From the NCBI GenBank assembly GCA_964524065.1, contig CAZGCB010000074.1, forward strand, positions 1 to 13,823: a stretch of 13,823 bases of DNA, given 5' to 3'. This DNA is from CAZADA01 sp964524065. GTDB lineage: Bacteria > Pseudomonadota > Alphaproteobacteria > Caulobacterales > Maricaulaceae. The notes below the pieces were generated by a model. That model saw nothing but the letters and a program-made list of their open reading frames with translations, searched no databases and had not been told where the DNA came from. The translations under genes and the position numbers were made by a program. This document shows, piece after piece, positions 1-6,171 of the stretch; position 1 is the stretch's first letter; each line of letters opens with the position of its first letter.

Positions 1-478
1 CCGTGCCCGGGGCGGTCATCATCTTCGGCATGCCGCGGCCTTTGGCGTGGGCCGCCTCGATGACCGCGCGATAGCCGGCGAGGTTCGCTTGGGACGACAG
101 CGCATCCATGGACTGGGCGCGGGTGATGCGCGGGGTGAACTCCATGGCGAAGGCGTCCACCTTCGCATCCGCATAGGCCTGCAGCATGTCCGGATCGTCA
201 TAGGGCTCCAGCAGCCCCACCAGCCCGGCGCCGGCCTTCATGCGCGCCAGCTGATCGCGCGTCGGCCCGCGCACGCAAAACACCACATCGGCGCTCCACG
301 CATCGCCGAGTTGCGCACCCGCTTCGGTGAGCGCTGAGTCCAGAGTGGCGGATGTCGCGCCAGCGCCGGCTTCAACCACCAGGCTATGGCCGGCGGCGCT
401 GAGTTTCTTCACCGTCTCCGGCGACACGGCCACACGGGTTTCACCCTCACGGGTCTCTTTGGGGATGCCGATGTGCAT
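1..478 (-). CDS. pntA: NAD(P) transhydrogenase subunit alpha, N-terminal part (partial at window edge)
   Basis: The subunit carries the NAD(H)-binding domain of the inner-membrane proton-translocating transhydrogenase, which uses the proton gradient to reduce NADP+ with NADH. I translated the minus strand from the ATG at 478; 159 residues are visible before the window ends. The protein opens MHIGIPKETREGETRVAVSP, the hallmark of the PntA/alanine dehydrogenase family. Around residues 117-139 it has the conserved stretch PRITRAQSMDALSSQANLAG, specific for transhydrogenase alpha. A GAGGG ribosome-binding sequence lies about 5 bases before the ATG, and no other start fits the family alignment. 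In many alphaproteobacteria alpha is split into PntAA and PntAB; which form occurs here cannot be told because the C-terminal part is outside the window. The upstream neighbour on the same strand (639-950) is an aa3-oxidase subunit IV-like gene, a known alphaproteobacterial arrangement. The 160 bases between them show no clear promoter. Confidence 0.95.
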   Translation of the reverse strand, partial: MHIGIPKETREGETRVAVSPETVKKLSAAGHSLVVEAGAGATSATLDSALTEAGAQLGDAWSADVVFCVRGPTRDQLARMKAGAGLVGLLEPYDDPDMLQAYADAKVDAFAMEFTPRITRAQSMDALSSQANLAGYRAVIEAAHAKGRGMPKMMTAPGT

Positions 479-638
479 GTCGCCCTCGCTTGGTTACAGC
501 CCGACGCAGCGCCGCCGCGTCAGGGTGAATGGGACACTGCAGCGCGCCGGGACGCAAGGGCCCTATCCACGCGGCGCCCGCACCACCTGAAACGTCGCGC
601 GCCGCGCTAAGCCTGGAAGCCGCGAGCCGACACGACGG

Positions 639-950
639 TCAGCCCATGAACCCGGCCATGAGATAGACAAAGCCTGTCACAAGCACCGCCAATACGGCCA
701 GCCCCACCAAGGTGATGTAGTAGGCGCTGGCCATGCGCAGGCTGACCCCGCCAATGGCCCCGACCACGAAGGACGCGCCCAGACTGGCGAAGGGCGCCAC
801 GCCCACCGCGAAGATGAGGGTGAAGTACAGCACCAACACCACGGTGAGCAGGGATGACCAAATGGTCACCTGCATGAAGCCGTGAAAGGTGCGGCGTTGG
901 TCGTCAATGTCCATCTGGCCGGGAATGTGATCGGTGGAGTCGCCCGTCAT
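639..950 (-). CDS. aa3-type cytochrome c oxidase subunit IV-like membrane protein
   Basis: Small integral membrane protein of 103 residues. After a hydrophilic head, residues 13-30 (MDIDDQRRTFHGFMQVTI) match the pattern of the bacterial aa3-oxidase subunit IV family, a short charged region with a Phe/Gly pair running straight into a membrane helix. The helix at about 29-52 is that of the family. Two further hydrophobic segments follow, at about 57-74 and 77-101, so the protein is longer than the single-helix form known from classical aa3 oxidases. A good ribosome-binding site (AAGAGGGCGATC) precedes the ATG. It sits upstream of pntA on the same strand, a position that genes of this family often hold in alphaproteobacteria. 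The oxidase role is inferred from the family name; in this context a function linked to the transhydrogenase or to general membrane assembly is equally possible. Confidence 0.75.
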   Translation of the reverse strand: MTGDSTDHIPGQMDIDDQRRTFHGFMQVTIWSSLLTVVLVLYFTLIFAVGVAPFASLGASFVVGAIGGVSLRMASAYYITLVGLAVLAVLVTGFVYLMAGFMG

Positions 951-1027
951 GATCGCCCTCTTCGGCAGCGCCCGCCGGAGGATGAGGCGGCGCGGCGTCG
1001 TGTGTCGGAAGTCTATTTATGTACACC

Positions 1028-1048
1028 AAGGCGCTAGCACGGCGCCTT
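1028..1048 (-). terminator. GC-rich stem-loop behind the alpha/beta hydrolase gene
   Basis: The arms AAGGCGC (1028-1034) and GCGCCTT (1042-1048) form a perfect 7-bp stem with a 7-base loop. It starts 8 bases after the hydrolase stop codon on the minus strand. The stretch following it (TTGGTGTACATAAATAG) is AT-richer than its surroundings but has no clean U-run, so intrinsic termination is plausible and not certain. The same AT-rich stretch may hold the promoter for the subunit IV/pntA genes; I could not fix -35 and -10 boxes. Confidence 0.45.
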
Positions 1049-1055
1049 AACGCCA

Positions 1056-2147
1056 TCAAGAACGTGCGCCGTCCAACACGCCGCCGCGATGGGGCTTCGG
1101 CCAAACGGACAACAAGCCGTGCAAACCCGCCACCATGGCGAGGGGTTGATCCAGCAAGACGTGATGTTGCGCCTCGGGCACGGTGATAAGGGGCATGTCG
1201 GCGGGCAGGTACTCACCCATCTGCGCCCACAATTCGTCCGGCACCAGCTTCGATTGCGCGCCGCGTATAAAAGCCAAAGGGCAACGGACCGCGGCCAGCA
1301 CGTCTTCGGGGTTAAACTTCTCCCCCTTTTTGCGCTTCAACCACAACTCCGGGTCATGACGCCAGGTGAACCCCGCTTCGCCATCATTATCCTCGGCGGC
1401 CACCGGCATAATCGCCTCGCGCGCCACATGATCGACGATAAACAGATGCTCGCACTCCTGGTTGGGCATCAGACGAAAGCGCGCCAACGCGGCGGCCATG
1501 GTGGGGTAAACGCGTCCGCCGCGCCGACTGCGCGTGTCGTCGCCCTCCACTTCGTCGGGTTTGGGCGGAACAAGGGGAATATCCACCACCACTACGCCAG
1601 CCAGGCGATCGCCATGGCGCCCCGCAGCCCAGGACGACACCATGGCGCCAAAGGAATGGCCGACCACAATGGGCTGGTTGTCCGTGTCCGCCATATCGAT
1701 TCCGGCCGCTTCGGCCGCGGCGAGGATTTCGTCCGCGAACACATCCGCCGCGTATTCTGAACGGTGATCGGACGCTCCCATCCCCGACAGCGACAGCGCC
1801 AGCGGCGTCCAGGCATCGGCGAAAAAGGGCGCGATAAAGTCCCACCAGCCCAGATGCGCCAGACCGCCATGCACGAAGATTAATCCACGCGCTTTGTCGG
1901 GAGCACGCCCGGGCGTGTCCCACCGTCGCCAAGCGATCTTGGCGCCGGCAGACTCCACCGCGCCATCCGTGCGCGGGGCGGCCAGCGCTTGGGTGAACCA
2001 ATCGGGGGCCGGCGGCTTTTCCCCCGCAAAGGGGGCCAACGGGAAGGTGTGCTTTTGCGTCGCCTTCTCCGCGCCATAGGCGAGCGGGTTCGACTTCGCG
2101 CCAGGCGGGACGCCAGGCTGGGCTTCGGCGGGCTCAGTCATGTCCAT
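1056..2147 (-). CDS. alpha/beta hydrolase fold protein
   Basis: Predicted soluble hydrolase of 363 residues. The fold is shown by the oxyanion-hole strand LIFVHGGLAHLGWWDF (89-104) and the nucleophile elbow VVGHSFGAMVSSW (161-173), with Ser165 as nucleophile. The C-terminal PEAQHHVLLDQP (324-335) supplies the catalytic His (328 or 329). After strand 6 the sequence reads RGAQSKLVPDE, so a Lys occupies the place where many relatives have the acid; Asp304 or an acid elsewhere may serve. There is no signal peptide; about 65 residues precede the hydrolase core. The open frame extends to a TTG at 2186, but ATG codons at 2147 and 2141 are more likely; none has a strong ribosome-binding site. A perfect palindrome lies 13 bases before the 2147 ATG. 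The UbiB-like gene lies just upstream on the same strand, 45 bases away. The substrate cannot be predicted. Confidence 0.85.
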   Translation of the reverse strand: MDMTEPAEAQPGVPPGAKSNPLAYGAEKATQKHTFPLAPFAGEKPPAPDWFTQALAAPRTDGAVESAGAKIAWRRWDTPGRAPDKARGLIFVHGGLAHLGWWDFIAPFFADAWTPLALSLSGMGASDHRSEYAADVFADEILAAAEAAGIDMADTDNQPIVVGHSFGAMVSSWAAGRHGDRLAGVVVVDIPLVPPKPDEVEGDDTRSRRGGRVYPTMAAALARFRLMPNQECEHLFIVDHVAREAIMPVAAEDNDGEAGFTWRHDPELWLKRKKGEKFNPEDVLAAVRCPLAFIRGAQSKLVPDELWAQMGEYLPADMPLITVPEAQHHVLLDQPLAMVAGLHGLLSVWPKPHRGGVLDGARS

Positions 2148-2160
2148 CGCGTAACCGACG

Positions 2161-2176
2161 TTGACGTACACGTCAA
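2161..2176. promoter_or_regulatory. perfect palindrome TTGACGT-AC-ACGTCAA, candidate operator
   Basis: Two 7-base arms with a 2-base centre give a 16-bp perfect inverted repeat in the 45-bp gap between the UbiB-like gene (ends 2193) and the alpha/beta hydrolase start (2147). The short spacer and lack of a following T-run argue against a terminator. The shape resembles operators of dimeric regulators of the TetR or MerR type, some of which recognise ACGTnnACGT-like cores. The assignment to any one regulator is inference. Confidence 0.5.
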
Positions 2177-2192
2177 TTTGACGCAACGCCCA

Positions 2193-3566
2193 TCAGGCTT
2201 CAGCCGTGCGCGGCGCCCCCAGGCCGACCGCCTCCAAAGCTGTGCTTTGGCGCGCCTCAAGGCCGGCGCTGTCAAAGTCCGCGATGGATTCCTGGAACAG
2301 CCGGTAAAAGTTCAGCTTGGCCCCCAGATGCAGAAACGCCGCGCCCAAGCCAATCGCGGCCCGATCCATAAACACAAACTCACGCGGAATGGTCACCGGC
2401 CCGCGCTCCTTCAACAAGGCCCGCACGCGAAACGCTTCCTTACGTCCATATTCGCCAGGATTAACGCCATCGGCCACGGTGCGCTCGCGATCATCGAGCA
2501 TGGGCGCATAGATAAATCGCGCCCACAGCGACAGCGCCTCCATCACGCCCTTGGAGAGATTGCGAAAGCCCCAGGTTTCATAGGCCGCCGCCTCGGCGTC
2601 GCTGTCATTGGTCTCCAGCGCCCGATAAAGCCGCACCACCCCCTCCACAAAGCTGGCGGGAAAGATCCGGATACAGCCAAAATCGAGGAGATTGATCTGC
2701 GCGCGTTCGGCCGAGGTGGCCTCTTCCACCACGGTGTAATTGCCCAAATGCGGATCGCCATGAATGACGCCATAACGGTTCATCGGCGTCCACCAGGCCG
2801 CGAACAGCGCCTCGGCGATGCGATTGCGCACGTCTTGCTCAGCCTCGACAAAGTCCAAAATCCGCCGCCCATCGAGCCAGCTCATCGTGAGCAGCCGCGG
2901 CGTCGATAGCGCCTCACGGGGTTCCGGCGTGCGCACCCGCGGCTCGTCTTGCAGCATCAACCGATACAAAGCGATGGCCCGCCGCTCGCGCTCATAATCC
3001 AACTCCTCGCGCAAACGATCGCCGATCTCCTCGCGCACTTCGGACGTGTCGATGGAGCCGTCCATGCGCCGCAAGACGCCGAACGCCAGGTTCAGCTGCG
3101 CCAGATCCGACTCCACCGCGCTGGCCATGTCCGGATATTGCAGCTTGCAGGCGAGACGCCGGCCCTCAACATCCGTCGCCCGGTGCACCTGACCGAGGGA
3201 CGCGGCGTGGGCCGCCTCATGTTCAAAGTCCGCGAAGCGGCTGCGCCAATCGGGGCCAAGTTCGGCTTTCATCCGTCGCTTGACGAAACTCCAGCCCATG
3301 GCCGGCGCATGGGCCTGCAGCTGCGCCAGCTCCTCAGCGTATTCCGGCGGCAGTGCATCGGGAATGGTGGCCAGCATCTGCGCCACCTTCATCAGCGGCC
3401 CCTTAATGCCCCCCAGGGCGGCGCGCAGGGCCCGAGCGCTGCGCGCATCCGCGTCATCACCGCCCAGCAGCCGATTGGCCCCGATGGCCACGGCGGCCGA
3501 CGACAAGCCCGCCCCCACTTGCGCCACACGCCGCGCGCGGCCGGTGAAGCTGTCGGTTTCGGCCAT
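2193..3566 (-). CDS. ABC1/UbiB/ADCK family atypical kinase-like protein
   Basis: Member of the UbiB/COQ8 family, ATP-binding kinase-like proteins that support ubiquinone biosynthesis or other lipid processes. The 457-residue protein has the family marks in order. A KxGQ-type motif reads KVAQ (60-63), with Ala in place of Gly. The Ala-rich nucleotide loop AASLGQVHRA is at 121-130 and the ATP-binding Lys is Lys141 in CKLQYP. The acidic EELDYERE is at 187-194, the catalytic loop HGDPHLGN at 269-276 and the metal-binding DFG at 295-297. I chose the ATG at 3566 because GAGGAC lies about 8 bases upstream and family homology starts soon after; the open frame continues to 3761 without family features. 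Unlike canonical UbiB, no pair of C-terminal membrane helices is evident, and no ubiE or ubiJ lies beside it, so I leave it unnamed. A nearby hydrolase on the same strand may be co-transcribed. Confidence 0.88.
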   Translation of the reverse strand: MAETDSFTGRARRVAQVGAGLSSAAVAIGANRLLGGDDADARSARALRAALGGIKGPLMKVAQMLATIPDALPPEYAEELAQLQAHAPAMGWSFVKRRMKAELGPDWRSRFADFEHEAAHAASLGQVHRATDVEGRRLACKLQYPDMASAVESDLAQLNLAFGVLRRMDGSIDTSEVREEIGDRLREELDYERERRAIALYRLMLQDEPRVRTPEPREALSTPRLLTMSWLDGRRILDFVEAEQDVRNRIAEALFAAWWTPMNRYGVIHGDPHLGNYTVVEEATSAERAQINLLDFGCIRIFPASFVEGVVRLYRALETNDSDAEAAAYETWGFRNLSKGVMEALSLWARFIYAPMLDDRERTVADGVNPGEYGRKEAFRVRALLKERGPVTIPREFVFMDRAAIGLGAAFLHLGAKLNFYRLFQESIADFDSAGLEARQSTALEAVGLGAPRTAEA

Positions 3567-3892
3567 AGCGGTGTCCTCGCGGGTGGAGCCCAAAATACGG
3601 GCGGTGTCGGCGTCTCCTCTCATATAAGTGCGAAGGGCGCGCTGGCACGCCCGCACGCCGGTCGACGCATCACCCGCGCGGGCTGCAGGTATGCAGCGGC
3701 ACGCTATGAAGTGTTGCCAGAGTCTTAAAGAAGATAAATCAGGGCGACAAATTTCCTTCAAGGAAAAACCTGCGATTTCCCGTTTTGGGGCGAGATATTA
3801 AAGGCCCTTTTACGAACTCTGTCCCACACCGGTGCGCATCGAACACATCCGGCGCGCCCGCCGCCGCCGCACCATCCGGGGACGACATCAGC
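3567..3892. other. divergent intergenic region with several dyads
   Basis: This 326-base region separates the UbiB-like gene (minus) from the sigma-54 regulator (plus) and should hold both promoters. Open frames crossing it are non-ATG extensions of the two flanking genes and I do not accept them. Small perfect dyads are CCCGCGCGGG at 3673-3682, GCTGCA-GGTA-TGCAGC at 3682-3697, the 15-bp palindrome at 3752-3766, and AAAGG-C-CCTTT at 3800-3810. The part from about 3710 to 3815 is clearly AT-richer than the genes around it. I could not fix a convincing -35/-10 pair on either strand. Confidence 0.6.
3752..3766. promoter_or_regulatory. palindrome TTTCCTT-C-AAGGAAA, candidate operator
   Basis: Perfect 7-bp arms around a single central base, within the AT-richer part of the divergent intergenic region. 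It lies 127 bases before the regulator ATG and 186 bases before the UbiB-like ATG. It fits a protein-binding dyad better than a terminator, because no gene ends here. Confidence 0.4.
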
Positions 3893-5410
3893 ATGGCCAA
3901 CACTGTACTCATCGTCGAAGACGACCCCACCCAGCGCCGCCTCATGCGCGCCGTGGTGGAGCGCGAAGGCTTCAAGGCGCTGCAAGCCGATTGCGGCGAG
4001 CGAGCGCTGGACCTGCTGAAGCGTGAACGCCATGGCGTCGATGTGGTGCTGCTGGACCTGATCATGCCGGGGTTGGGCGGCATGGAGACCCTCTCCGTCT
4101 TGCAGGCCGACCATCCCGATTTGCCGGTGATCGTGCTCACCGCCCAAGGCGGGGTGCAAACCGTCGTGGACGCCATGCGCGCCGGGGCGACGGATTTCTT
4201 CGTCAAGCCCGCCAATCCGGACCGCGTGGGCGTCAGCCTGCGCAACGCCTTGAAGCTGCGCACCCTGTCGGGCGAAGTGACGCGGTTGAAAAAGAAGGCC
4301 TCCAGCACCCTGTCGTTTGACGACATGATCGCCGAAGCCCCAGCCATGGCGCAGGTGACACGGCTCGGCCGGCGGGCGGCCAAATCCAACATTCCCATCC
4401 TGATCACGGGGGAATCCGGCGTCGGCAAAGAGTTGATCGCCCGCGCCATCCAAGGCTCCAGCGACCGCTCCGGTCAGCCCTTCATCACCGTCAATTGTGG
4501 CGCGATCCCCGAAAACCTCGTGGAATCCATCCTGTTTGGGCACAAAAAAGGGGCCTTTACCGGCGCCACCAGCGACCATGACGGCAAGTTCAAAGAAGCC
4601 GATGGCGGCACGCTGTTCCTCGATGAAGTGGGCGAGCTGCCCCTTGATGTGCAGGTGAAACTGCTGCGCGCCCTGCAAGAGGGCGAAGTCGACCCTGTGG
4701 GCGGCAAACGTCCAGTGAAGGTGGATGTGCGCATCATCTCGGCCACCAACCGCGATTTGATGGAGGCCGCCGCCGAAGGGCGCTTCCGTGAGGATTTGTT
4801 CTACCGGCTCAATGTGTTCCCCATCGAGGTGCCGCCTCTGCGCGAGCGCCGCGCCGACATCGCCGCGATGGCGGAGCATTTCATCCGTCGTTTCAACGCC
4901 CAAGAGGGCCGCTCGGTGCGCGGCTGCGCCCCACAAACCGGGGCCATGCTGGAGGCCTTCGATTGGCCCGGCAATGTCCGCCAGCTGGAAAACGCCGTGT
5001 TCCGCGCCGTGATCCTGGCTGAAAGCGAATGGCTGCAACCTCAAGATTTCCCGCAAATCCCAGGCGCGCCGTCCATTCCCGAACCGCGGCCGACCGCGGG
5101 CCTAACGGCCGCGCCGGCCCCGGCGGCAGCGCCGGCCCCGGCGGCAGCGCCGGCGCCGCTCGGCCTTCCCGGTGCGCTTCAGGGCGCCGACACACCCAGC
5201 ACCGATGGGATTCCCGTGGATGTGCTCGATGAGTCCGGTCATTTGCGGCCGCTGGACGATATCGAGCGCGATCTCATCCAGTACGCCATCGACACCTATG
5301 CCGGGCATATGTCGGAGGTGGCGCGACGCCTCGGCATCGGCCGTTCGACCTTGTATCGCAAGGTGCGCGCCCACGATTTGGATGTAAAACACGCCCGCGC
5401 CGCCGGCTGA
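3893..5410 (+). CDS. sigma-54-dependent NtrC-type response regulator (TacA-like)
   Basis: Phosphorylation-controlled activator of sigma-54 promoters, 505 residues. A receiver domain covers about 1-125, with the acidic pocket Glu9-Asp10-Asp11, phosphoacceptor Asp55 (VVLLDLIMPG), Thr83 and Lys105. The AAA+ domain (about 143-390) has Walker A GESGVGKE (173-180), the sigma-54 contact GAFTGA (220-225) and Walker B GTLFLDE (239-245). FREDLFYRLNVFP (298-310) and WPGNVRQLENA (358-368) are typical of the family. An Ala/Pro linker (about 398-430) leads to a Fis-type helix-turn-helix, EVARRLGIGRSTLYRKV (475-491). The ATG at 3893 starts exactly at the receiver (MANTVLIVEDD); the frame extends to a TTG at 3785 without homology. 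No histidine kinase lies beside it, so the phosphate donor is elsewhere. The N-terminus (DPTQRRLMRAVVEREGF) recalls Caulobacter TacA, but I am not certain enough to name it. Confidence 0.93.
   Translation: MANTVLIVEDDPTQRRLMRAVVEREGFKALQADCGERALDLLKRERHGVDVVLLDLIMPGLGGMETLSVLQADHPDLPVIVLTAQGGVQTVVDAMRAGATDFFVKPANPDRVGVSLRNALKLRTLSGEVTRLKKKASSTLSFDDMIAEAPAMAQVTRLGRRAAKSNIPILITGESGVGKELIARAIQGSSDRSGQPFITVNCGAIPENLVESILFGHKKGAFTGATSDHDGKFKEADGGTLFLDEVGELPLDVQVKLLRALQEGEVDPVGGKRPVKVDVRIISATNRDLMEAAAEGRFREDLFYRLNVFPIEVPPLRERRADIAAMAEHFIRRFNAQEGRSVRGCAPQTGAMLEAFDWPGNVRQLENAVFRAVILAESEWLQPQDFPQIPGAPSIPEPRPTAGLTAAPAPAAAPAPAAAPAPLGLPGALQGADTPSTDGIPVDVLDESGHLRPLDDIERDLIQYAIDTYAGHMSEVARRLGIGRSTLYRKVRAHDLDVKHARAAG
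5111..5154 (+). repeat. 18-bp tandem repeat coding an Ala-Pro linker
   Basis: The unit GCGCCGGCCCCGGCGGCA occurs twice without change (5111-5128, 5129-5146), followed by 8 bases of a third copy. It encodes repeated Ala-Pro-Ala-Pro-Ala-Ala in the linker between the AAA+ domain and the DNA-binding domain of the sigma-54 regulator. Being a multiple of three, copy-number changes would keep the frame. Confidence 0.85.
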
Positions 5411-5425
5411 GGGGGCGGCGTCCCT

Positions 5426-5459
5426 GAGCGGCAAGAGCTAGAAGCGCCGATTGCCGCTC
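5426..5459. terminator. stem-loop at the convergent end of the sigma-54 regulator and TPR-like genes
   Basis: GAGCGGCAA (5426-5434) and TTGCCGCTC (5451-5459) form a perfect 9-bp stem with a 16-base loop. It begins 16 bases after the regulator stop and overlaps the last codons of the opposing gene (ends 5438). No T-run follows on either strand, so a bidirectional terminator or mRNA end stabiliser is inferred, not shown. Confidence 0.4.
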
Positions 5460-6127
5460 CCGCCGCCGCCCATCAACATGGGCGCGGCCAGCGCGACGAT
5501 TTGCTCGGCCTGGCCGTCCACATGCTCGATCAGATCCCCGCGCTTATGCCGTTCGGCCGCAGCCTTCGCCTGCCCCATCAGATTGCGCGCCTCCGCCGGC
5601 TTGCCCCGCTTGGCTTCAGACACGCCATAGCGACACAGTGAATCCACCTCCCCATCGACATAGGTGATGGTGCGGCACAAATGCACGGCGGTCTTAAAGG
5701 CTTGGGCGGCGCTCTTAAACTCGCCCCGATCGCTTTCAAAATCGCCCAGAAACATCAAAATGCGCGCGGCCTCATCACGCATGCCGGCCGCCTCCAGCGC
5801 CCCGCGTGCATTGACACACGCCCGCCGCACCTGATCGTCATCCTTAATATGGATGAACAAGAGCCCGATGATCTTTTGCGTGAGCGACGCGTCATCGCGA
5901 TGCCCGGCTTGGGTGAAGGCGATGAACGCTTGCTGGAACGCGTGCATACCCGCCACATATTCTTGGGCGGCGCACGCCTTAGCGCCATCCAGCAGCGCCA
6001 CATGCGCCTGACGCACCAAAGCCTCCGCCTGCGCTTGGCGGGCGGCTTCAGCAGCGTCTTCGGCCGCCGGAGCGCCGCGCCCGCCAAGTTTGGCGAGCGT
6101 CGCCTGGATGGCGTCGAGAAAACTCAT
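5438..6127 (-). CDS. TPR-like helical repeat protein, function unknown
   Basis: Cytosolic protein of 229 residues with no signal peptide or membrane helix. From about residue 38 to 200 it consists of paired amphipathic helices with the Ala/Gly/Tyr spacing of tetratricopeptide-like repeats, for example EYVAGMHAFQQAFIAFTQAG, DEAARILMFLGDFESDRGEF and DSLCRYGVSEAKRGKPAEAR. Such folds usually mediate protein contacts. The tail ends in a Gly-rich GGGGSGN. The first ATG (6127) is preferred to a TTG one codon upstream; the ribosome-binding site is weak (AAAGCG). It lies 44 bases behind the aquaporin gene and could be the last gene of that operon, but nothing in the sequence ties it to arsenic. I do not recognise the family. 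Confidence 0.75.
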   Translation of the reverse strand: MSFLDAIQATLAKLGGRGAPAAEDAAEAARQAQAEALVRQAHVALLDGAKACAAQEYVAGMHAFQQAFIAFTQAGHRDDASLTQKIIGLLFIHIKDDDQVRRACVNARGALEAAGMRDEAARILMFLGDFESDRGEFKSAAQAFKTAVHLCRTITYVDGEVDSLCRYGVSEAKRGKPAEARNLMGQAKAAAERHKRGDLIEHVDGQAEQIVALAAPMLMGGGGSGNRRF

Positions 6128-6171
6128 CAACGCTTTGAATACACGACAAAGCTTTAGCGTCCTGTTGCCGC

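Noticed and set aside
3643..3649. TGGCACG on the plus strand, a match to the -24 element of sigma-54 promoters
   Set aside because: The -12 TTGC element is missing at the required spacing, and the position is 240 bases from the regulator start.
1989..3728. Two long plus-strand open frames (306 and 259 codons) opposite the UbiB-like gene
   Set aside because: The opposite strand carries intact family motifs throughout; these frames read as low-complexity Arg/His/Gln-rich shadows with no ribosome-binding sites.
3567..3761. N-terminal extension of the UbiB-like protein to 522 residues
   Set aside because: The added residues have no family features, while the ATG at 3566 has a good ribosome-binding site and leads into the conserved region.
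3758..5056. Long minus-strand open frame (432 codons) opposite the sigma-54 regulator
   Set aside because: It is the antisense shadow of a strongly conserved gene; its His/Gln/Gly-rich translation has no domain and arises from high GC at third positions.
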